This document shows positions 42,488 through 53,608 of a DNA stretch of 64,000 bases, piece by piece (the first letter of the stretch is position 1; each line of letters begins with the position of its first letter). A program made the translations under genes and the position numbers. The notes below the pieces were generated by a model. It was not told where the DNA came from and did no database searches. It was given only the letters and a program-made list of their open reading frames with translations. This DNA comes from Mantamonas sphyraenae (Eukaryota; CRuMs; Mantamonadidae), in NCBI GenBank assembly GCA_026936335.1, contig JAPMXV010000068.1, positions 248,001-312,000 of the forward strand, written 5' to 3'.

Positions 42488-45400
42488 ATGCGAGAAGTAC
42501 TGATGTCAAGCATGCCGACGCTCCGGTGCCAAAACCCCAGCTGCAACACGATGGAAGTGCTCATGGTGTGCTCGATAACGTCACAACCACCAGCCCGTCC
42601 TCACGTGTCCCTGGTGTGCCCTACGTGTGTTGCATCGCACGAGTCGATTTCATTGTATCAACCCCGTACACAAGTGCCAGCAAACCTGTGCATGCCCGAA
42701 ATTGAGATGGAAGGGTACTCCAATGTCAACGGTGTCAACAACACGGGGGTGGCGTGTTGGGTGTCTTCCTTCACCACAGCAGTCCGCTGTTCCCCGATTC
42801 TGCGTTCCCTCATGTGCAACTACTTGCTCACCTGGATGGAGGGTATGATTACAGCGGAGGGTACTATTAACTGGGGTACTGGCGTTGTGTCGGAGGGGGA
42901 AGGCGAGGCGGTGAAAGGTAACGCACAACGTACACACGCTGCGACGGAGTTGTGCTGACCCCCCGTGTGCTGACGCCCTCCCAAAACGCCAAAACGCACA
43001 CACACTCCCACAGACCCCAGAGTCGTCAACCCCGCCCTCCTGCGCCAGACCTGGTGCGTGGCCATGTTCTGTGACGATGAAATGTACGCAGGAGCATGCA
43101 ACGACGTGTTTCTGGCAGCCACGGTGCTGGCGGGCGATAGCCAACGATGGGGAGATCCTTCCGACCTGTACCTCCATTTGACGCTCGCGTTCGACTCCAG
43201 TTTCCCCGTGTGCCTGCGGGATGTCCGACTGACAGCGGGTCCTGCAGAGTTTGCAGGTCTGGCGGCCCAGCTTGCGAACGATGAGCGTGAAAGTGAGCGT
43301 ACGCGACCGCAGAGACGGCAACGACGACGACAGCGTGCGCAGGAGCATGAGGAGCAAGAGGAGCAGCACGAGCAGCACGAGCAAGTGCCGTTCGGGGTTC
43401 TCAGTACCAATGGTGAACACTTTACAGCCTGGTTGCCCTTGGACAACGGCGAGTTTCGTGTGTACAACGACCTCTCCCGGGCACTCACGGACGAGAAGTG
43501 GGCAGGTACAGCACATCTCGGGGTGCAGGTTATGGTACCGAAAACTCAACCACCTTTCGATTGGGCCTCGCCACCCCCCACCGGGAAGGTGATTCTCCGG
43601 AGCAAGCGTTCGGTGTTTCGCTGTCCACAAAGGATCAAGGCGCCAATGGCAATGGAGCACAACGAGAAGTCGACCAGCGCTGGTACCCGGCTGTACGCTG
43701 CGCACGCTCGAGCTCGTGCGACAACGCCAGCGCCTCTGGGCAGGCCACCCTCGACTCGTGTGCAGATTGTCGGGTCAACCGCATCTGTGCGTGGGCTCCG
43801 TTTCAATCGTGTGCCCGCCGCGCAGACATCGGCAGCAGGCCAGCTGACACAGCTTCCGGCTTCAGCCGGCGACAAGACGCCGGTCACTGTGAAGGCGCTG
43901 GATGTTTTTAACGACGATTGGCAAGCACCGTTACCGTCTGCTGCCCCTGGTGAGCGCCTGCTCCCCATGTTCGTGGGGCTGAGCAGCCTCGCGGCCAGAT
44001 ACTTGCAAATCAGCGACCACACCGTCACGTACCCCGCTACTTTCGCCTCTGCACAGCAATGGGTTGGCACGGTCCTCAACACCGTGGTGCCGCGACTCCG
44101 CACACTGTCGTCGTCGCTTGCAGTGGTCGACGACGTCGTGTCCACCGCTGCTCTGGTTTCTGGTCGTGCCACACCTGCGGAACTGCACCAATTCTACATG
44201 CAATTGAGTGCTGCTGCATCTCAGGACACCTTCTCCAACGCCAAACAGCGATCGTTCGCATCCCGTGCCACGGTGACGACCATGGCGCCTTTGATGCGCG
44301 ATTGGATCGCGTCGAACAATTTGGAGCTGTTGACACTGGAAGACTTCGTCAACCGTGAGACCAACGACGAACCTGTCGTCCTGTGCCACCGAGAAGGGCG
44401 TCTCCTGGCTGCCCTGGCATGCCATTGGTCATCCGCAGCGGCTATGCGAGTTGTCAACATTTTCAGCGGCTCTGTTGTGGACACAAAGCAAGTGGGCAAG
44501 AAGCTGGGCAAATCCGGACTTCAGACATGGTCCAAGGGTGTGGCGGATGACAAGGAAACGACTGTGGCGCAGCTGCTGTGCACGGTGGGTCTGGGGGAGA
44601 AGGAACGGGACCGAATTCCGATGTCTGCCGCGGGCCAGGCCCAAGCAGTATCCCAGCGGCTTGGACGGGTGTACAATATCGACCATCAACGCATCCAGAC
44701 AGTGATGCAGTGCTTTAGCCGACTTTGCACACAGAAGCGGAGGAAGGCTCCAAGGTCGGTGGAACAGCTGGCTCGAGCTATGAATTTGACAGAGGTCGAC
44801 ATCACCTACGAGCACGACTCAGAGCTGAAGGACACTGTCGACACTCGCGTGCACATGAAGTATCGCGTCGGGCGTGGTCAGAGTGCACGGGAAGGGAAGC
44901 TGCGTGTGCAAGAGATTCCCTTTGACCTCGCCGACGGCGTCCACAAGAAGGTTGCGGATGCCCTGGTCGACAAGGAAGACGCAACGAAGCCGATGGAAGA
45001 TGACTTGGCCGTGCCCTACCTGTTGACGGCGACTGCAAACGAGGTCTCGCAGCTTGTGGATGACATGGCGGCTGGTTTTGATGCAACTGTCTTCAAGCAG
45101 GAGGGAGAGTCGCTCAGTGACCGTCAGGCCCTGGAGAAGTGGGCATCGAAACCCCGTTTGATCACAGAACGGCACGAGAGACAACTTGCGGTGCTTCTGC
45201 ACAAGGATGGACAGGTCCTTCGTCCACCTGCCGTCCCGTCAGCGATTCGTGCAGAACACATCGAGGCGGCCTTGCAGACAGGGGCGACAATGGAGGGCGA
45301 GACACCTACCCCGCTGAAGGACGCGTTTCATGACAAGGAAAGCGTGACGGGGACACAGCGTGGTCGCCCAATCTGGGTCCCGCAAGGGTTTGACCTCTCC

Positions 45401-45682
45401 TCGCTGCAGCTCGACACGCCCATTGGTATCCGAGAGCGCAACTTTGTCCAGTACCAGAGTGACTTGAAAAAGAAGCTGAAGCTGAGGCTGAACGCGAGAG
45501 GGCTGGGGACGAGTGCCGATTCAGATGCCGCTGGTCCCCTTGGAGAGTTTATGCTGTTGCAAACGGCCCTCCTGCGGGCTTGGTTTGTTGAAAAGGTGGT
45601 GCCTGAGGTGAAAAAGAACCCAAGCGCCTGGTTCACAGACCCTGGACAACAACAGGTGGATGGCAGCAACGAGGAGCGGGAG

Positions 45683-45720
<38 letters not shown>

Positions 45721-48280
45721 GCAGGAGGAGGACGAGGAGCAGCAGGAGGCCATGATGCATCCAACAGAGCATGGGATGGATGTCGACGAGGCTGTGGAGG
45801 ATGACCAGGATCCAGTGGAACCCTTCTACTTGCTGAAGGCATTCCAGAGGTTGCGCACGGTTGCGATGAACAACCTGACGATGGTGGTGGGCAACAAGGA
45901 CAATCCAGAGGAACTCAATTCGGTACGGTTCACCAGTGATGGGATACGGAAGGCAGCTGATGGTTTTGACTTCTCGTTTCTGGTTCGATGCCATCTTCCC
46001 AATCTCAACAACGAGCGCATGTGGTCCCTTGCCAACGATGTCGCCCGTGCTTTCACTGGCAGTCTGAAGTCTGCCATCTCCTTGAGTGCCTATCCCATGA
46101 TTGTGGAGCTCATGAGAAACGGAGCGCCCAGTGAGGTGCCCATGCCGGCCATCATTGCAAGCGTCGCCGCACTCATGCATCAAAGTTATGCCAAAACCAA
46201 GAGGGCGTTTCAAACACATCAGGTGTCAGCAAAGGACACAGAGAATTTCGTCTTCTCGCAATCCATCTACAACACCACCGCGGCGACCACGAGCGCCCCT
46301 TCGTCCTTGGATGTGGAGCCCTCACAAGATGCCTCTCCGTGGGATCCATACGAGGAGGTGTGCACCAGCATCACCGAGCCGCTTTGCAAGCATCTGCGCA
46401 GCAAACGGATCGCGTTGTCCGAATTGTTGAAGGTGACGCTCAAGCCCACCCTGGCCACCAATGTCAAAAACCCACAAGCGAGACGCGCCATTGCTTCGAC
46501 AGCAGCAAGGTTGAACTGTGTCGCCGCAATGTTTCCCGGGCCCGTGGACATTGGGGCGCAGTGGGTCTTCGGGGCGTCCTCTGTCGACAGCTATGCGTTT
46601 GACATCTTTGTGCACAACGTGGAGGCAAAGTGGGACACGCGCCCAGAATGGTGGGATGCGTTGAAGGGAAGCAACTGGGTTTTGACTCCACAGGTACTGC
46701 CAACTCTGCCCAAATGGCTTCGGAAAGAGGTGTTCCGGTGTCGATACGCTCGTCGCATGCCAGAAAACAACAGTGACGATGATGGTCAGCCAGTCCAACA
46801 CTGGGCAGGAGAGCGGCCGCTGCAAACCGTGCCTCTGCAGTCCATCTTGATGCTTACGCGGAGAGTGGGAAGCAAGACACACGCCAGGTGCCTGCTGAAG
46901 AACGTCAGCGCCAGCAGCATGCGCATGCTCTCTGGTGGAATCGCTGTGCACGGCAAGTACAGGAGGGCCTATGTGTTTCAACCTCCGAGGATCGACGCTC
47001 TCCTGCCCTCTCCTCCGAGCCTCGCAACGCTGATCAGGCCAAGGATGGCACATCTCCTGCCCCTTCTGCTGGATTCCAAGAAGGACGCGCTGATTGCCCT
47101 TGCCGTACTGAACCCAACGGGCATGCCAGACGCGCTGATCGCAGCCGTCCAGCAGATCGCGCCTGGCTTTCCGGATTGCCCTGTACCGAAGCGCGGCTTG
47201 GTCGAGCAGGTCAAGGCCTTTGCCAAGAATGGATACGCAGTCCTTGAGCATGCACGCAAGGTGCTGTGGATCAGCATTGACCCTGGTCGTGGACGAGACT
47301 GGGTCGAGGCGATCTTTGTGCGGAACGGCCAGCTGTATGTGGCCACCTTGCCCCTGGACAGCCACGATGTGCAGGCACACAAGGCAGGGCAGGACCGAGT
47401 GCTGGCGTCGTACACGGACTTCAAGGAGGAGTACAAGCAACGTGTCTTTGGAATAGGCTTGCTCAAGGATGCGAAGCACTTGCGTGCGCAATACGCAACG
47501 TTTCGCAAGCGAAGGATGGCAGGCGTGCGTGAAATGATCTCCGTGATCCACAAGTTCCGCGCGCATCTGGACCTGGAGCAGGTGATTGTGCTGCAGCCGA
47601 CAAAGACGTTTGGCGGACGCGGGAAATCGCAGGAGATGCGGGAGATGCTGGCCAACCACTTTGTGGTCATTGCAGCAGACGAGAGGTATACATCGCAGCA
47701 GTGCTTCTGTGGGAGCCCTGTCGACAACTTGGACGACTTTGGCGCTGAGAAGTTTGGGCGATGGCGGACGTGCAGCAGCCACTGCCTGTCGGACATCGAC
47801 TCCAACATGTTTGACGCCACCAAGCAGCTCAAACGCTTTGCACAACGGCACGCATGCAAAGAGATGGAGGGCGAGGGTGAGCACAACTTGCACCAGGCAG
47901 TTCAGAGAGACCGAGGCTCTGCACACTGCATCTTCTGGCGGCAGATGCTCTTCTTTGTCACAGGCGTCTGGATGGAGAAGCCAACAAAGAAAATCAAGGT
48001 GCAACGCAAGGCAGCAGACAAGGCGGGCAAGAGAAGCAAGAAGAGAAGAGATGAGGAAGTGGGGGAAGACGAGGATTCGGGTGGGTCACCACCACAACAG
48101 CATGCTCCCAAGCGACAAAGGGTACAGCGACGAAGGAAGGTGCAACGCAAGGCAGCAGACAAGGCGGGCAAGAGAAGCAAGAAGAGAAGAGATGAGGAAG
48201 TGGGGGAAGAAGAGGATTCGGGTGGGTCACAACCACAACAGCATGCTCCCAAGCGACAAAGGGTAAGCGACCAAGGATAG
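42488..48280 (+). CDS. Fusion of USP-like cysteine protease and Fanzor/TnpB-like RuvC nuclease
   Basis: Exon 1 42488-42917 and exon 2 43014-48280 join across a 96-nt intron (GTAACG...CCCACAG), giving 1898 aa. N-terminus: a zinc ribbon (Cys14-x4-Cys19, Cys44-x2-Cys47), then NNTGVACWV with Cys90 as in the Cys box of ubiquitin-specific proteases, and NGEHFTAW (His279) followed by VYND (about 294-297) like the USP His box. About 1250 residues of unrecognised, partly helical sequence follow, with an Asp/Glu tract encoded at 45677-45750. C-terminus: RuvC-I ISIDPGRGRDW (Asp1566), ADERYTSQQCFC (Glu1700), zinc ribbon Cys1707-x-Cys1709 and Cys1730-x3-Cys1734, and RuvC-III DIDSN (Asp1739), the order expected for Fanzor. 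A basic tail with a duplicated 47-residue segment looks like a nuclear signal. The gene lies 764 bp after a DDE transposase on the same strand and is probably TE-borne. Confidence 0.72.
47996..48265 (+). repeat. Tandem duplication of a 141-bp unit encoding a basic tail
   Basis: The segment starting AAGGTGCAACGCAAGGCAGC occurs at 47996 and 48137, with few substitutions (GAAGACGAG versus GAAGAAGAG; TCACCA versus TCACAA). It encodes two Lys/Arg-rich stretches (KAGKRSKKRRDEE) at the C-terminus of the protease-Fanzor protein. Confidence 0.93.
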
Positions 48281-48448
48281 GCAAATGATCGGCCTACAGA
48301 TCCAAATCCACAGGCTTACCCATACTACCTTGTCGCACCATGTGGTGCATCGACTAGCCGAAGGCCATGTGCACAGCCATGTGGCCAATACAATTTTGTC
48401 TCCGCTGGCGGCCCATTCGTAGCCAACGAAAAGAGCTTTTTGACCAAG
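48281..48448. other. Spacer between the Fanzor-like gene and the ATPase gene
   Basis: It holds the 3' flank of the nuclease gene, where a guide-RNA scaffold would be expected, and part of the ATPase promoter. A small hairpin GCACC-ATGT-GGTGC occurs at about 48335-48348. No gene is seen. Confidence 0.4.
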
Positions 48449-51400
48449 ATGGTCCGTTTCCCCCTCTTCCTCCGCATTACACCACCTGTGTATGCCTTTG
48501 CCAACTCACACCGCATCCATTCCCCCCCCATCCATCATTGCTGCGTGCCATACAGGCGTCGTCGACTGAAGACATCCAGCTTGTCGAGAAGAAGGAAGAG
48601 ACCAAGGAAGAGGAGTGAGTTTTGTCCTGTGCTTCCTTTTCCTTTCCCACCACCTTCCTCCCACACTCTCTCTATCCTCCATCCCGTGTCCCCACCTCCT
48701 CCACACATCGCTTCCGTCCCACTTGTCCCTCCTCCCACCCTCCTGTGCATCCCACTGTCTGCATCCTGTCTTTCTCCCCCCCTTGGCGCCCGGCACCCGC
48801 CGAAATGCGACTTGGCCACACGCCTTTTCCCCCCTCCCCCCCACACCCGTCAGCCAACCCTGGAGCCATGCTCCTCCTCCACCCGCCTCTCCACCGCACC
48901 CGCCTCTCCTCTCCCTGTGCATCCTTCACCGTATGCCTCCCTAGTGTCCCGCCAGTGGGCGTCGCGCCAGAGAGGGATTTCCGACGCAAGCGTCACGCAA
49001 ACTCGCTTTTCGGCGGACCCACCCTCCGACACACGCCGCTCCCCCTGCACACCCACTGGCTTGCATTCCTCCACGCCCGAATTCTCGCATCCCCCCCCGT
49101 GTCTGTCTGTCCATGGCCCCATTCCACCCTCAACCCCCTCGTTTGCCACCCCAACCCCCCTTCCCCACCCCTTCTCGATCTGTTCCCGGAACGATTTTTT
49201 TTCCCTCCCACTGACACGGGCTGATCGTGCGACGGCACCATGAACGGCACAGGCCGAAGCCGCGCTCCTCGACCGAGATTGTGACGGCGTACCACGAGGC
49301 TAAGCAGCGCTCGAGCACGCAGATCGACCGTATCCCGCCGCCTGAGGAGCAGGACTGTGCGCACACGGACATCCACAGCATCTCGCTGAACGAGGCCGTG
49401 GCACGCCACAACACGGACCTGGACCACGGTCTGTCGTCCAAGGTTGCCGCTGAGCGCCTGGAGATCAACGGCTTCAACGAGCTGACCCCGCCCGAGGAGA
49501 CACCCGAGTGGGTCAAGTTCATGCAGCAGATGACCTCGCAGTTTGCCCTGCTGCTGTGGGTGGGTTGCATCCTCTCGCTGGTCGGCTATGCGCTGGACCA
49601 GACCATCCCGGAGAACCTGTACATCGGCATTGTGCTGGGTATTGTGGTGCTCCTCACCGGTACCTTTTCCTACTACCAGGAGCGCAAGTCGAGCGATCTC
49701 ATGTCCCAGTTTGCCGAGATGATGCCGGACATGGCTCTCGTCCTGCGTGACGGTGAGTACCAGAGTGTCAACGCACGCGAGCTCGTGGTGGGTGACATTG
49801 TCAAGGTCAAGGCTGGCGACAAGGTCGTGGCCGACCTGCGTCTGATTGAGACCGACGGCATGAAGGTGGACAACTCCTCCCTCACGGGAGAGTCGGAGCC
49901 GCAGAGCCGTGGCGTGGAGTTTACCGACCCCAACCCGTATGAGACACGCAACCTGGCGTTCTACTCCACCCTGTGTGTCAAGGGCAGCGCCGTGGGCATG
50001 GTTGTCTTTACCGGCGACCGCACCATCATCGGCCAGATTGCCGGCCTGGCTGGCAACACCGACAACGTGGAGACGCCCATCCACCGTGAGATCGAGCATT
50101 TCATTCGCATCATCTCGTCGGTGGCCATCTTTTTGGGTGTCACCTTTTTCTTCATCGGCGTGGGTCTCCAGACGCCCATCATCACCAACCTGGTGTTTAT
50201 GATTGGTATCATTGTGGCCAACGTGCCCGAGGGTCTGCTGGCCACCGTGACGGTGTCCCTGACCCTGACCGCCAACCGCATGGCCCAGAAGCAGGTGCTG
50301 GTGAAGAACCTGGAGTCCGTCGAGACCCTGGGTTCCACCACCCACATTTGCTCCGACAAGACGGGTACCCTGACCCAGAACAAGATGACCCTGGCCCATC
50401 TGTTTTACGACGGCCAGCTGTGGGACTCGGGTCTGGCCGGCCACGATGCTTCGTACAACTCGGCCCACCCCACCTACCAGAGCCTGAAGCGCATTGCTGC
50501 CCTGTGCAACAACGCCACCTACGACCCGACCAAGCCCAAGCTGGGCGACCAGGGTGTCAAGCAGGAGGACGTCGATGCCTTTGGCGACCCGCTGCGCCAG
50601 AAGGTCAACGGTGACGCGTCCGAGACCGCCCTGCTGCGCTTTGTGCAGGTGCAGGAGAACTGCCTGGAGATGCGCAAGGCCAACCCCAAGGTGTTTGAGG
50701 TGCCCTTCAACTCGTCCAACAAGTACCAGATTTCCGTGCACACGATGGGTGCGGATGTGCAGAAGAGCCTGGAGACCGACTCGTCGCTGCTGCTGGTGAT
50801 GAAGGGTGCGCCCGAGCGCATCTTTGACCGCTGCGACAAGGTGCTCGTGGGCGGCAAGGTGGTGGACAAGGGAGAGGAGGAGATCGACCAGTACAACGAG
50901 GCCTACACCAAGCTCGGTGGCGACGGCGAGCGTGTGCTGGGCTTCTGCCACCGTGTGCTGCCCGCCGAGATCACCGCCGAGAGCTTTGCCGACGGTGGCC
51001 AGTACGACGAGGACAACATGCCCCTGGACGACCTCGTCTTTGTGGGTCTCCTCTCGCTCATCGACCCGCCGCGTCCCGAGGTGCCCCCTGCGGTGCGTGA
51101 GTGCCAGAGCGCAGGCATCAAGGTCATCATGGTCACCGGTGACCACCCGCTGACGGCAGCCGCCATTGCCAAGCAGGTGGGCATCATCGACCCGGAGAAG
51201 GGCATGACCCGCGAGGATGTGGCCAAGATGCGTGGTGTGGACGTGGACGACGTGCCCCTGTCCGACCCGGCCGTCACCGCCTCGGTGGTCCACGGCAAGA
51301 ACATCCCGGACCTGGACACCACGGAGAAGTGGGACGAGGTGCTGGACAAGCCCTACTGTGTGTTTGCACGCACGTCGCCCGAGCAGAAGCTGATCATTGT

Positions 51401-52349
51401 GGAGAACAACCAGCGCCGCAAGGCCGTCGTGGCCGTCACGGGCGACGGTGTCAACGACTCGCCGGCCCTGAAGAAGGCCGACATCGGTGTGGCCATGGGC
51501 ATCACCGGCTCGGCCGTGTCCAAGGAGGCCGCCGACATGATTCTGCTCAACGACAACTTTGCCAGCATTGTGGATGGTGTCGAGGAGGGCCGTCTGATCT
51601 TTGACAACCTGAAAAAGTCGATTGCGTACACGCTGTCGTCCAACATCCCGGAGATTGCCCCGTTCCTGCTCTTTATTGTGATTGGCATCCCGCTGCCCCT
51701 GCCCACGCAGCTCATCCTGTGTGTGGATCTGGGCACGGACATGATCCCGGCCATCTCCATGGCCTACGAGACCAAGGAGAGCGACATCATGGATCGCCCG
51801 CCGCGCGATGCAGACAAGGACAAGCTGGTGACCTCGCGTCTCATCTCCTTCTCCTACCTGCAGATCGGTATCCAGCAGGCCCTTGCCGGCTTCTACACCT
51901 ACATGGTGGTGCTGGGCGACTACGGCATCCCGCCCTGGCTCCTGCCCGGCGCCGGTCTGTACTGGGACAACGAGAGCGTGCTGATTGGCGGCATCAACGC
52001 CTACGCACGCGACGACTTTCTGCGCACCGCCCACACCGCCTACTTTGTGACCATTGTGGTGGTGCAGTGGGCCGATCTGCTCATCTGCAAGACGCGTCTG
52101 CTGTCCATCTTTGACCAGGGCATGAAGAACGGCCACCTGAACTTTGGCCTCTTCTCCGAGACCGCCCTGGCCGCCCTGCTGTGCTACGTGCCCTTTGTCA
52201 ACCAGGTGTTCCTCACCCGTCCCATCCTGTTTGTCCACTGGCTGCCCGGTCTGCCCTTTAGCATCGTCATCTTCATCTACGACGAGGTGCGCAAGATGCT
52301 CATCCGCAAGAACCGCGGCGGCTGGCTCGAGCAGAAGACTTACTACTAA
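48449..52349 (+). CDS. ATP1A: Na+/K+-type (IIC) P-type ATPase alpha subunit
   Basis: Main exons are 48556-48614 (ASSTEDIQLVEKKEE) and 49253-52349, joined across a 638-nt pyrimidine-rich intron (GTGAGT...GGCACAG). The initiator is uncertain: ATG at 48449-48451 could be a one-codon exon with a weak donor, or a short exon lies further upstream. With that ATG the protein is 1052 aa. It has the N-terminal cytosolic region, TGES actuator motif, M4 motif VANVPEGLLATV, phosphorylation site CSDKTGTLTQNK (Asp about 389), hinge GDGVNDSPALKKAD and ten hydrophobic helices, ending in KTYY; the animal Na+/K+-ATPase alpha ends in ETYY. The enzyme exports Na+ and imports K+ at the plasma membrane, using ATP. 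Codons are strongly GC-ending and uniform, as in a highly expressed gene. Confidence 0.95.
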
Positions 52350-52621
52350 GTCGACTGTCCGCCATGCCATGATGGGCGCCAACACAAAACCCTCTCGGGG
52401 TCACCCCAATTGGCTGGCAGTGACCATAGGTTACCACCACAACGCACAGTGTCGTTGCGTGTGAGTCACCACCGTTCACTTGCCAGCCAGCGTGGGGGGG
52501 AACCAAGTGTTGTTTGTGTGTGCATGTTTGCTTTTGCCACATAAATCCGCCAGAGGGTATTTCCCACACATTCAGTTTGAAATTCATGTCTTGCGCAGCC
52601 GAGGGCAGAGGAAAACCCATC
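52350..52621. other. Intergenic spacer without recognised feature
   Basis: The 272 bp lie between the ATPase stop and the ATP10 start on the same strand. Nothing coding is recognised; it should contain the ATPase 3' end and the ATP10 promoter. Confidence 0.45.
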
Positions 52622-53527
52622 ATGTTTGCACGTCGCAGCGGCGTTGCAATCAGGCACCCACACATGCGCATGTGTGCACACGGCGGCATGGCACGGACGA
52701 CAGTGATGGAGACACAGGACAGTGGCAGTGGCACTGGCAGTGGCAGTGTGCAGGGACGATGGGGGATGCACCCACGGACGGAGGAGCAGCAGCGCAGGCA
52801 TGTGAACCTGTTCACGGTGTTCAGTTCAAAGAAGCGGGACGAGAAGCTGGCCAAGGCGAGACGAGACGCAGGCAAGGGGTACTTTGACCAATGGAGCGAA
52901 TGGAGGGAAATCGAAAAGCGAGGAGGGTGCGAGGTGCAGGAGTCCCTGGTGGCGGCGGCAGAAGCCGAAACCTTTCCCGCACGGCTGGTGCACCAGGCGG
53001 TGCGTGTGGCCGACGGAACCGAGGTGCAGGCGGGAGCGTATGCACTGCAGTACAACGACCTGCTTTCCGACGGCGATCCCTTGTTGCAACGCGACGGAAA
53101 GGCACAGGGCATGCCGTACGTGCGTGCGTTTGTGTGTTCCCAGCGGCAATTTGCACAGCACATGGCCGACACGTGGTTTGACGAACTCCTGAGGATAGAA
53201 GCACAACAGTCTCAGCTGCGTGTGTACCAGGTGCTCCTTATCGAACAGACCCTGTTTCGCTGGGCCCAGGGGTTGACCCTGAAGGCCGTGCGAGAGGGAG
53301 CCAAACCCGAACGCCAGGCACACATGCTGGCCCAGCTTCACGACCGCGAGGAACAACGCACCGAGATCAATCTCATCAACAATGCCATGGCTTACGTCTT
53401 TCTGGTCGACCATCATGGTCGCATGCGATGGACAGGACGAGGATTGCCCCAGGACCAACACATCGCCGTCCTGCACAAGCAGATCAACAAGCTCGTCCAC
53501 GAATTGAACAGCAACAAGAGCAAATGA
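52622..53527 (+). CDS. ATP10: ATP10-type mitochondrial ATP synthase assembly factor
   Basis: Single exon, 301 aa. The chosen start MFARRSGVAIRHPH gives a basic, Arg-rich mitochondrial presequence; the frame is open upstream but lacks such a signal. The middle contains GMPYVRAFVCSQRQFAQHMADTW, and the C-terminus has the family hallmark NAMAYVFLVDHHGRMRW followed by TGRGLP and a terminal helix. ATP10 assists assembly of the membrane F0 part (subunit 6) of ATP synthase in the inner membrane. A short GGCAGT-type repeat after residue 35 encodes Gly/Ser. Confidence 0.85.
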   Translation: MFARRSGVAIRHPHMRMCAHGGMARTTVMETQDSGSGTGSGSVQGRWGMHPRTEEQQRRHVNLFTVFSSKKRDEKLAKARRDAGKGYFDQWSEWREIEKRGGCEVQESLVAAAEAETFPARLVHQAVRVADGTEVQAGAYALQYNDLLSDGDPLLQRDGKAQGMPYVRAFVCSQRQFAQHMADTWFDELLRIEAQQSQLRVYQVLLIEQTLFRWAQGLTLKAVREGAKPERQAHMLAQLHDREEQRTEINLINNAMAYVFLVDHHGRMRWTGRGLPQDQHIAVLHKQINKLVHELNSNKSK

Positions 53528-53608
53528 TGATAGGGAAGGGAGGGGAGGGGATGGGATGGGGAATGGGGAGGATGGGATTGGGATGCGCGGGAACCAACAC
53601 AAAAATGG

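Noticed and set aside
42079-42564. Minus-strand frame upstream of the protease-Fanzor gene as a gene
   Set aside because: Starts without a clear ATG context, no family motif, and composition is like other shadow frames.
46322-48004. 560-codon minus-strand open frame over the Fanzor-like C-terminus
   Set aside because: The plus strand has the RuvC and zinc-ribbon motifs; the minus frame has none.
40622-48448. Terminal inverted repeats of a composite transposon
   Set aside because: Comparing the flanks of the transposase and of the Fanzor-like gene by eye gave only short scattered matches, no better than chance.
48993-52385. 1130-codon minus-strand open frame over the ATPase gene
   Set aside because: Shadow of the strongly biased codons of the ATPase; His/Gly/Val/Leu-rich and without motifs.
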